Shown here piece after piece: positions 1 through 10,591 of a stretch of DNA of 10,591 nucleotides (positions within the stretch are counted from its first letter, which is position 1; each line of letters starts with the position of its first letter). A program made the translations under genes and the position numbers. The notes below the pieces were generated by a model that was given only the letters and a program-made list of their open reading frames with translations, made no database searches and had not been told where the DNA came from. Origin of the DNA: Rhodanobacter sp. (lineage in GTDB: Bacteria; Pseudomonadota; Gammaproteobacteria; Xanthomonadales; Rhodanobacteraceae); the NCBI GenBank assembly GCA_026193555.1, contig JAPHUU010000363.1, positions 1-10,591 of the forward strand, in the 5' to 3' direction.

Positions 1-2200
<2,200 letters not shown>

Positions 2201-2225
2201 TGGATAGCTCCAGTAACTGCGCGGA

Positions 2226-6386
<4,161 letters not shown>

Positions 6387-6451
6387 GATCGGTAGCGCCT
6401 CGGTTCGCAGTGACGCCGGTGGTGCACACACCGGCTAAATGAAAAATCTTG

Positions 6452-6512
6452 GGATTTGGGAATCGAGAATGGGGAATTTGCTGACAATTCCCCATTCTCC
6501 ATCCCCCTTCCC
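6452..6512 (-). repeat. Long imperfect palindrome between rplL and rpoB; possible RNase III site or dispersed intergenic repeat
   Basis: A perfect 14-bp inverted repeat (GAGAATGGGGAATT at 6465-6478, complement at 6486-6499) encloses a 7-nt loop. The pairing extends outward through one mismatch, six more pairs (one G-U), three mismatches and three further pairs, giving a 61-nt hairpin. The arms are built from GGGAAT/GATTCCC-like words and are less GC-rich than the surrounding genes. In E. coli the rplL-rpoB spacer is cut by RNase III in a long hairpin, and this element sits in the equivalent place; that function is inferred here. The word composition also resembles short palindromes that I recall being scattered between genes in Xanthomonadaceae. 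Confidence 0.75.
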
Positions 6513-6530
6513 ACTCCTGTCTTTCCGACT

Positions 6531-6571
6531 AAGCAGGCAAAGCCCGGGGGCTTTCGCCCCCAGGCTTGCTT
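6531..6571 (-). terminator. Attenuator-like GC hairpin downstream of rplL
   Basis: The transcript downstream of the rplL stop folds into a stem of GGCUU/AAGCC pairs, one C-A mismatch and GGGGGC/GCCCCC, capped by a GAAA tetraloop; the outer part pairs weakly further. No run of U follows (the next bases are GCCTGCTTAG), so this is not a full intrinsic terminator. E. coli has a partial terminator in this spacer that lowers rpoBC expression relative to the ribosomal proteins. This hairpin, about 36 nt after the rplL stop, is the best candidate for the same role. Confidence 0.55.
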
Positions 6572-6606
6572 GACGTCAAGTCGAAGTTACGGCGCGCAAA
6601 CGCCGA

Positions 6607-6975
6607 TTACTTCAATTCGACCGTGGCGCCCGCAGCTTCGAGATCCTTCTTGAACTTCTCGGCGTCTTCCTTCGAAACGGCTTCCTTCAGGACGCCACCG
6701 GCCTCGGTGAGGTCCTTGGCTTCCTTCAGGCCCAGGCCGGTGATGGCGCGGACGGCCTTGATCACATCGACCTTCTTGGCGCCGCAGTTCTTCAGGATGA
6801 CGTCGAATTCGGTCTGCGCCTCGGCAACCGGGGCAGCAGCAGCAGGACCCGCGGCGGCGACTGGCGCTGCGGCGGTCACGCCAAACTTCTCTTCGATCGC
6901 CTTCACCAGATCCATCACTTCCATGAGTGACTTGGTGGCGACGGCTTCAACGATCTGTTCGTTGGACAGGGACAT
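6607..6975 (-). CDS. rplL: Ribosomal protein L7/L12 (bL12, 122 aa)
   Basis: L7/L12 is the multi-copy stalk protein that recruits EF-Tu, EF-G and other GTPase factors to the ribosome. The parts are plain: an N-terminal dimerisation and L10-binding domain (residues 1-32), a flexible Ala/Pro-rich hinge (about 33-54) and the globular C-terminal domain (about 55-122). The last contains the conserved stretch [19 protein letters not shown], which contacts the factors. The length is normal for the family. The ATG at 6975 follows a good ribosome-binding site (AGAGGT, about 6 nt upstream), and the gene lies 45 bp after rplJ, the usual partner, because four to six L12 copies bind each L10. Cys64 replaces the Ala found in E. 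coli. Confidence 0.98.
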   Translation of the reverse strand: MSLSNEQIVEAVATKSLMEVMDLVKAIEEKFGVTAAAPVAAAGPAAAAPVAEAQTEFDVILKNCGAKKVDVIKAVRAITGLGLKEAKDLTEAGGVLKEAVSKEDAEKFKKDLEAAGATVELK

Positions 6976-7020
6976 TTGATTTACCTCTGGAAATGGATTC
7001 GGTTTGAATTGACGTTGAAC

Positions 7021-7554
7021 TTAGGCGGGTTCGGCTTCAGCCGGGGCTTCGGCGGCAACTTCGCCACCACCCTGCTTGTCGGCCACCGCCTTGACGACAC
7101 GGGCAAACATCGTGGCCGGTTCGGCCAGCACGCGGGCCAGCATGGCCAACGCCTGTTCGCGGGTCGGCAGCGACGCCAGCACCTCGACGTGTTCAGCCGG
7201 CAGCAGCTTGCCTTCGAACGAGACGATTTTCGCCTTCAGCTTGTCGTTGCCCTTGGCAAATTCCTTGATCAGACGCCCGGCGGCGCCGGGCTCTTCCGTC
7301 GAGAACGCGTACAGCAGCGGACCGATCAGGACGTCCTTGACGACCTCGAATTCGGTACCAGCCACGGCGCGCGAAGCGAGTGTGTTCTTGACAACTCTCA
7401 AGTACACACCGGTCTCACGGGCCTTTTTGCGCATCGCGGTCATTTGTTCGACCGTGGTGCCCGCATACTCGGCAGCGACCAGGGAGTGAGCCTTCGCGGC
7501 AACTTCTGCCAGTTCGGCGACTACTTCTTGCTTCTGAGTCAGATTTAGAGCCAT
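7021..7554 (-). CDS. rplJ: Ribosomal protein L10 (uL10, 177 aa)
   Basis: L10 anchors the L7/L12 stalk on 23S rRNA next to L11, and in complex with L12 it represses its own mRNA. The N-terminal half has the family's RNA-binding layout, with [19 protein letters not shown] and [11 protein letters not shown] around residues 41-70. The C-terminal helix that carries L12 dimers covers about residues 135-160, including [23 protein letters not shown] Gly/Ala/Glu-rich tail (about 161-177) makes it roughly 12 residues longer than the E. coli protein as I recall it; the tail looks disordered. The start at 7554 is preceded by a strong GGAGGAG 4 nt upstream. The long leader before it carries the L10 control element. 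Confidence 0.97.
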   Translation of the reverse strand: MALNLTQKQEVVAELAEVAAKAHSLVAAEYAGTTVEQMTAMRKKARETGVYLRVVKNTLASRAVAGTEFEVVKDVLIGPLLYAFSTEEPGAAGRLIKEFAKGNDKLKAKIVSFEGKLLPAEHVEVLASLPTREQALAMLARVLAEPATMFARVVKAVADKQGGGEVAAEAPAEAEPA

Positions 7555-7689
7555 TGCACTCCTCCAAATGAACTCCGCTCACGGCTCCTGCCGCTTGCGG
7601 TCCTGGGCGACGCCATCCCTGACGTCGGGGACACAAGTGTCCCGGGTGTTGGCCTTTCCAGAACAAATCGAAAATTCCAGAAGGGGCAG
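7555..7689 (-). promoter_or_regulatory. Lower part of the rplJ leader: hairpins between the L10-binding element and the rplJ start
   Basis: This stretch holds no plausible gene. The transcript contains a perfect 7-bp hairpin GGGACAC-UU-GUGUCCC (7628-7643), a small CCGC/GCGG hairpin near 7590-7599, and two direct copies of TTCTGGAA (7656-7663 and 7675-7682, 19 bp apart). It ends in the strong rplJ ribosome-binding site GGAGGAG (7559-7565). In the known L10 system, binding far upstream changes folding near the start codon; this region would be the part whose folding is affected, which is an inference. Confidence 0.5.
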
Positions 7690-7851
7690 CACCATCTGCG
7701 CAGGCCGGATCCGCGAAGAACCCGATTAAGCGACCCCGCTGGCGACGACGGCGATTCCCTGCCACTGGCGAGCTCCCTGCCCGTCGTCGTCGCGCGCTGA
7801 TCGCGCCTGCGGTCTTTGACGGCGATCCAGGCTTTTATGCAGAGGCCTGGA
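7690..7851 (-). promoter_or_regulatory. L10(L12) autoregulatory leader element upstream of rplJ
   Basis: The transcript contains CCGUC-AAAGAC-CGCAGGC (7822-7805), which pairs with GCCUGCG-CA-GAUGG (7705-7692). Seven perfect inner pairs and five outer pairs (one G-U), extended by two more, flank an asymmetric 6 x 2 internal loop typical of a kink-turn. The E. coli L10 leader, as I recall it, has the same arrangement: CCGUC, GAAGAC, CGCAGG, then CCUGCG, UA, GACGG. The conserved CUUAAUC is also present at 7730-7724. A hairpin UCCAGGC/GCCUGGA (7851-7826) precedes the element, as a similar one does in E. coli. The apical part is much larger than in E. coli and carries a separate 9-bp stem CGACGACGG/CCGUCGUCG (7789-7781 with 7751-7743). 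L10 with L12 should bind here and repress rplJ-rplL. Confidence 0.85.
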
Positions 7852-7861
7852 CTACCTTCAA
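7834..7861 (-). promoter_or_regulatory. Weak promoter-like hexamers upstream of rplJ
   Basis: On the minus strand, TTGAAG (7861-7856) and CATAAA (7839-7834) are separated by 16 bp; each matches four of six sigma70 consensus bases. They lie just after the rplA terminator-like hairpin, where a separate rplJL promoter would be expected. A transcript from here would start near 7827 and lose the hairpin at 7826-7851 that otherwise looks like part of the L10 leader. Readthrough from rplK-rplA is therefore an equally good explanation. Low confidence. Confidence 0.25.
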
Positions 7862-7896
7862 AAACTGCCCGCACCGGCTACGCGCCGGCACGGGGC
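7859..7896 (-). terminator. Intrinsic terminator-like hairpin after rplA
   Basis: Seven nt after the rplA stop, the transcript forms an 11-bp GC-rich stem (7896-7884 with 7878-7867, two G-U pairs), with loop GCGTA and then AGTTTTTG. A strong stem followed by five U is the layout of a Rho-independent terminator. It would separate or attenuate rplK-rplA from rplJ-rplL. Because L10 needs to be made in step with the other ribosomal proteins, partial readthrough is likely. Confidence 0.65.
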
Positions 7897-7903
7897 TTTA
7901 TTC

Positions 7904-8611
7904 TTACTTCGCCGAGGTATTCAGCGACGACGTATCGACGGCAACGCCGACGCCCATCGTGCTGGACAGCGCCACCTTCTGCAGGAACACGCCCTTGGCA
8001 GTCGACGGCTTGGCCTTGATCACATCGGCGATCAGGGTGTTGAGGTTGTCAGCCAGCTGCGCAGCGTCGAAGCTGGCCTTGCCGATAGTGGCGTGAACGA
8101 TGCCCGCCTTGTCGTTGCGGAACTTCACCTGGCCGGCCTTGGCATTCTTTACGGCGTTGGCGACGTCGGCTGTGACCGAGCCATCCTTCGGATTCGGCAT
8201 CAGGCCGCGCGGACCAAGCAACTGACCGAGCTTGCCGACCACGCGCATCGCATCCGGTGTGGCGATCACGCGACCGAAGTCGAGATCACCGCCCTGCATG
8301 CGCTCAGCCAGATCGTCCATGCCGACGGCATCGGCACCGGCGGCCTTCGCGGCTTCTGCCTTTTCGCCCGGCGGGCAGAACACGGCAACCTTGATGGTCT
8401 TGCCGGTGCCATGCGGCAGCAGTGAGGAGCCACGCACACCCTGGTCGGACTTCTTGGCGTCAATACCCAGACGCACGGCCACATCGACCGATTCGGCGAA
8501 CTTCGCCTTGGCGTTGTCCTTGACGATCTTGAGGGCTTCTTCCAGGCCGTAGAACTTGCCCGGCTGCACCGCGGCCTGCGCCGACTTCATACGCTTCGTG
8601 AGCTTTGTCAT
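7904..8611 (-). CDS. rplA: Ribosomal protein L1 (uL1, 235 aa)
   Basis: L1 forms the mobile L1 stalk that guides deacylated tRNA out of the E site, and it represses the L11 operon by binding its mRNA. The sequence follows the family throughout: MTKLTKRMK at the start, [20 protein letters not shown] near residues 38-57, [11 protein letters not shown] (60-70), the domain II stretch [24 protein letters not shown] (119-142), and the second half of domain I with [19 protein letters not shown] and a TTMG-like [10 protein letters not shown] near the end. The length is standard. The start at 8611 is only 3 bp after the rplK stop, and its GGAGGG ribosome-binding site (8619-8624) lies inside the last rplK codons, so translation of the two genes is probably coupled. 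Confidence 0.98.
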   Translation of the reverse strand: MTKLTKRMKSAQAAVQPGKFYGLEEALKIVKDNAKAKFAESVDVAVRLGIDAKKSDQGVRGSSLLPHGTGKTIKVAVFCPPGEKAEAAKAAGADAVGMDDLAERMQGGDLDFGRVIATPDAMRVVGKLGQLLGPRGLMPNPKDGSVTADVANAVKNAKAGQVKFRNDKAGIVHATIGKASFDAAQLADNLNTLIADVIKAKPSTAKGVFLQKVALSSTMGVGVAVDTSSLNTSAK

Positions 8612-8614
8612 GTC

Positions 8615-9043
8615 TTAACCCTCCACCACAAGGCCCATGCTGCGGGCGCTACCGGCAATGGTGCGCACCGCGGCGTCCAGATCAGCAGCCGTGAGATCCG
8701 GCTCCTTCAGCTTGGCCACGTCTTCCAGCTGCTTGCGGGTAACCTTGCCCACCTTGTCGGTGTTCGGCTTGGGCGAACCCTTGGCCACACCGGTTGCCTT
8801 CTTCAGAAGAATCGTGGCAGGCGGGGTCTTGGTGATGAAGGTGAAGCTGCGATCGGAGTACGCGGTGATGATGCACGGAATCGGCAGACCCGGCTCCAGC
8901 TTCTGCGTGGCGGCATTGAACGCCTTGCAGAACTCCATGATGTTCAGGCCACGCTGACCGAGCGCCGGACCGACCGGCGGCGACGGATTGGCCTGACCGG
9001 CCTTGACCTGCAGCTTGATGTAACCGACGACTTTCTTTGCCAT
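8615..9043 (-). CDS. rplK: Ribosomal protein L11 (uL11, 142 aa)
   Basis: L11 binds the GTPase-associated region of 23S rRNA at the base of the L7/L12 stalk and takes part in RelA activation and in thiostrepton action. The N-terminal domain begins [22 protein letters not shown] and has the conserved proline-rich segment [11 protein letters not shown] (22-32). The C-terminal RNA-binding domain ends with the family signature [14 protein letters not shown] (129-142). The length of 142 is the family norm. The start at 9043 has GAGGA 8 nt upstream. The gene heads the rplK-rplA unit behind its own promoter-like site, and its leader carries a possible L1-binding hairpin. Confidence 0.98.
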   Translation of the reverse strand: MAKKVVGYIKLQVKAGQANPSPPVGPALGQRGLNIMEFCKAFNAATQKLEPGLPIPCIITAYSDRSFTFITKTPPATILLKKATGVAKGSPKPNTDKVGKVTRKQLEDVAKLKEPDLTAADLDAAVRTIAGSARSMGLVVEG

Positions 9044-9056
9044 TGGGCTTTTCCTC

Positions 9057-9085
9057 GCGAGTCCGGGCGCCTTGCGGCTCCTCGC
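9057..9085 (-). promoter_or_regulatory. Candidate L1-binding hairpin just upstream of the rplK ribosome-binding site
   Basis: The transcript reads GCGAG-GA-GCC-GCAA-GGC-GCCCGGA-CUCGC: an outer 5-bp stem, an asymmetric 2 x 7 internal loop, an inner 3-bp stem and a GCAA tetraloop. L1 is known to repress the L11 operon by binding a two-helix, asymmetric-loop element like its 23S rRNA site, and the word GGAGCC here also occurs in that rRNA region as I recall it. The rplK ribosome-binding site GAGGA follows at once (9052-9056). The fold is visible; the L1 role is inferred. An alternative pairing GGAGCC/GGCGCC competes. Confidence 0.4.
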
Positions 9086-9146
9086 TGTTCACCAATTCCA
9101 TGGATGGAAGGAACGGCCCCGCATCCCGCAGGGCCTGAAACACGGG

Positions 9147-9173
9147 CACGCCGAGTCGTGAGACCCCGGCGTG
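9147..9173 (-). other. Hairpin near the start of the rplK leader
   Basis: A perfect 7-bp stem CACGCCG/CGGCGTG encloses a further 3-bp GTC/GAC stem with a four-base loop. It lies immediately downstream of the predicted transcription start, near 9175. No U run follows, so it is not a terminator of the nusG transcript; it may stabilise the 5' end of the rplKA mRNA. Confidence 0.5.
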
Positions 9174-9181
9174 AACCGCAC

Positions 9182-9210
9182 AGTATAGAGATTAGTCAGA
9201 CCAACAGCAA
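9182..9210 (-). promoter_or_regulatory. Promoter-like site for rplK-rplA
   Basis: On the minus strand, TATACT (9187-9182, five of six consensus bases) lies 17 bp downstream of TTGCTG (9210-9205, three of six). Transcription would start near 9175, giving a leader of about 130 nt before rplK. E. coli has its L11 promoter in the same nusG-rplK spacer. The good -10, ideal spacing and matching location make it plausible in spite of the weak -35. Confidence 0.55.
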
Positions 9211-9242
9211 TCCCCGTGCCAAGGGCTCGATGGTGGCAAAGA

Positions 9243-9803
9243 TCAGGCTTTCTCGACTTGACCGAAGTCCAGCTCGACAGGGGTCGACCGACCGAAGATC
9301 AGCACCGCCACGCGCAGGCGGCTCTTGTCGTAGTTGACTTCCTCAACCACGCCATTGAAGTCATTGAACGGGCCCTCGGTGACGCGAACCATCTCGCCCG
9401 GCTCGAACAGCACTTTTGGCCTGGGTTTCTCGACGCCTTCGCGCACACGACTGAGGATCGTCTCGGCCTCGCTGTCCTTGATTGGCAGCGGGCGATCAGC
9501 GGTGCCGCCGATGAAACCCATGACCTTCGGGGTTTCCTTGATCAGATGCCAGCACTCGTCATCGATTCGCGGCGCCTTGCCATCGGTATTCGTCTCGATC
9601 TGAACCAGGACGTAGCCGGGGAAGAACTTCCGCTCACTGCGGCGCTTCTGGCCACCGCGCATCTCGATCACTTCCTCGGTCGGCACCAGCACCTCGCCGA
9701 AGCGCTCCTCCATCTCGGCACGCTTGATCCGCTCATCCAGCGAACGCTTCACCTGATTCTCGAAACCCGAATAGGCGTGTATCACGTACCAACGTTTACT
9801 CAT
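9243..9803 (-). CDS. nusG: Transcription termination/antitermination factor NusG (186 aa)
   Basis: NusG binds RNA polymerase over the cleft, suppresses pausing, and links it to Rho or to ribosomal protein S10. The N-terminal NGN domain starts [20 protein letters not shown] and contains FFPGYVLVQ (60-68) and the conserved VMGFIGG. The C-terminal KOW domain (about 135-186) has [24 protein letters not shown] in two conserved blocks and ends [16 protein letters not shown]. Two starts are possible: a GTG at 9809 and the ATG at 9803. The ATG is chosen because GAGG (9812-9815) is 8 nt from it but only 2 nt from the GTG. It follows secE by 10 bp. Its target, RNA polymerase, is encoded further along the cluster. 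Confidence 0.97.
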   Translation of the reverse strand: MSKRWYVIHAYSGFENQVKRSLDERIKRAEMEERFGEVLVPTEEVIEMRGGQKRRSERKFFPGYVLVQIETNTDGKAPRIDDECWHLIKETPKVMGFIGGTADRPLPIKDSEAETILSRVREGVEKPRPKVLFEPGEMVRVTEGPFNDFNGVVEEVNYDKSRLRVAVLIFGRSTPVELDFGQVEKA

Positions 9804-9811
9804 GCTCACTA

Positions 9812-9815
9812 CCTC
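9812..9815 (-). promoter_or_regulatory. nusG ribosome-binding site overlapping the secE stop codon
   Basis: GAGG starts inside the TGA stop of secE (TGAGG). Its distance decides the nusG start: 8 nt to the ATG, against 2 nt to the upstream GTG. A ribosome finishing secE would lie on the nusG initiation site, so the two are probably translationally coupled. Confidence 0.6.
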
Positions 9816-10209
9816 AGGTACCCAACTTCAGCAGCCAGTCGAGAATGACCGACTTCAGGATCAGGTCAATCAGACCCAACAGCAGCGACAGGATGATCAC
9901 CACCACGATGATGATGCCGGTGGTCTTGAGCGTCTCATCCTTGGTGGGCCAGACCACCTTGCGCATTTCGAACTGCGACTCGGCGATGAAGTTCCTGACC
10001 CGGCGCCCCAGCGCGGTGAATGCGGCGATCGCCAGCGAAAGCACCAGCGCGGCCAGCACCCCGAGCAGGCGCACCGACGATGAGATATTGCCGTCGTTGC
10101 CGAACCACGAATAGGCAAAGATGCCACCAGCCAGCACCAGCCCGGCCAGTACCAGCTTGCCGACGTCAGCGGTGTTCGTGCCCTTGGGCTGTTCTGCCTT
10201 GGTATTCAT
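9814..10209 (-). CDS. secE: Preprotein translocase subunit SecE (131 aa)
   Basis: SecE clamps SecY in the inner-membrane translocon. The protein has three hydrophobic segments, at about residues 17-35, 46-66 and 97-118. The family core lies between the second and third: [20 protein letters not shown] at 74-93, containing the conserved RKVVWP hinge. This is the three-helix form seen in E. coli and other gammaproteobacteria rather than the one-helix form of many bacteria. Length is close to the E. coli protein. The start at 10209 lacks a clear ribosome-binding site (upstream: CCTGATTACTGCGC). Pairing with nusG is near-universal in bacteria. Confidence 0.96.
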   Translation of the reverse strand: MNTKAEQPKGTNTADVGKLVLAGLVLAGGIFAYSWFGNDGNISSSVRLLGVLAALVLSLAIAAFTALGRRVRNFIAESQFEMRKVVWPTKDETLKTTGIIIVVVIILSLLLGLIDLILKSVILDWLLKLGT

Positions 10210-10235
10210 GCGCAGTAATCAGGTGTCAGCAGCAT
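10206..10235 (-). other. Nine-codon upstream ORF ending across the secE start (doubtful)
   Basis: An ATG at 10235 begins a frame reading MLLTPDYCA and stops at a TGA that overlaps the secE ATG (ATGA). It has no visible ribosome-binding site. It could couple translation to secE, which itself lacks a good site, but an overlap this short also arises easily by chance. Confidence 0.15.
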
Positions 10236-10288
10236 GCCGAGCTGTTGAAGCCGGCTTGCCATCGTCACCCATCTCGATCCTCGGAGAG

Positions 10289-10364
<76 letters not shown>

Positions 10365-10383
10365 ACATGGCTTGAACTTGAAA

Positions 10384-10418
10384 CACGAGGCGAGCGGCTT
10401 CAGCCCGCTCGCCTCGTG
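10384..10418 (-). terminator. 14-bp hairpin between tuf and tRNA-Trp (terminator or processing stem)
   Basis: CACGAGGCGAGCGG and its exact complement flank a 7-nt loop. Reading in the tuf direction, the stem is followed by TTTCAAG, only three U, so termination would be weak. On the plus strand it is followed by ACGTTTTCTT, but no plus-strand gene is seen. It ends 19 nt before tRNA-Trp, so it may also guide processing of a tuf-tRNA transcript. Confidence 0.6.
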
Positions 10419-10430
10419 ACGTTTTCTTCA

Positions 10431-10474
10431 GCCATCCTCCCTGATGGCAGAGATCAAACCGGCATCCATGCCGG
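10431..10474 (-). other. Two small hairpins in the tuf 3' untranslated region
   Basis: CCGGCAT/ATGCCGG (10459-10474, centre CC) lies 18 nt after the tuf stop and is followed on the minus strand by TTTGATC. GCCATC/GATGGC (10431-10448) follows with a 6-nt loop. Together with the larger stem they make three successive hairpins, which would block 3' exonucleases and may stabilise the tuf mRNA. Confidence 0.5.
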
Positions 10475-10492
10475 ACTATTCATAAGAGCAGT

Positions 10493-10591
<99 letters not shown>

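Noticed and set aside
6387..6431. GTG start giving RpoB 15 extra residues
   Set aside because: The added residues match no beta N-terminus known to me, and [15 protein letters not shown] is the conserved start.
7656..7682. Two TTCTGGAA direct repeats as an operator
   Set aside because: Eight-base repeats 19 bp apart inside an RNA leader can arise by chance, and no promoter lies next to them.
7545..7874. Frames within the rplA-rplJ spacer
   Set aside because: They cover the L10 leader and its hairpins, show no domain and lack ribosome-binding sites; the RNA structure explains the sequence better.
9804..9809. GTG start for nusG
   Set aside because: It is only 2 nt from the GAGG site, while the ATG at 9803 has normal spacing and gives the usual N-terminus.

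Overview
The window is the conserved tuf - tRNA-Trp - secE - nusG - rplK - rplA - rplJ - rplL - rpoB - rpoC cluster of a proteobacterium. Every gene lies on the minus strand, so transcription runs from high to low coordinates. Both ends are cut: tuf (EF-Tu) keeps only its last 32 codons at the right edge, and rpoC keeps only its first 733 codons at the left edge. The high-GC codon use, the single tRNA-Trp between tuf and secE, the three-helix type of SecE and the RpoB sequence (including a 25-residue stretch absent from E. coli) point to a gammaproteobacterium of the Xanthomonadales, perhaps Rhodanobacteraceae. The family is an inference from remembered protein sequences, not from a search.

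Layout from right to left (5' to 3' of the transcripts). The tuf 3' end is followed by three hairpins, the last a 14-bp stem that ends 19 nt before tRNA-Trp. secE and nusG follow; the nusG ribosome-binding site overlaps the secE stop codon. A promoter-like site after nusG opens the rplK-rplA unit, whose leader holds a candidate L1-binding hairpin next to the rplK ribosome-binding site. rplK and rplA are 3 bp apart and look translationally coupled. A terminator-like hairpin follows rplA. The next 349 bp hold no gene but contain an identifiable L10 autoregulatory leader: a kink-turn-like stem with an enlarged apical region. rplJ and rplL follow. The 220 bp between rplL and rpoB carry two hairpins, one GC-rich and attenuator-like, the other a long, purine/pyrimidine-skewed palindrome that resembles a dispersed intergenic repeat. 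rpoB and rpoC are 25 bp apart.

The genes act together in gene expression: ribosomal stalk and L1-stalk proteins (L11, L1, L10, L7/L12), the large RNA polymerase subunits (beta and beta'), the elongation factor NusG, the translocon subunit SecE, EF-Tu and tRNA-Trp. The protein content is ordinary. I see no mobile element, CRISPR array, defence gene or unknown protein. The material worth a second look is in the regulatory RNA between genes and in one RpoB insertion.
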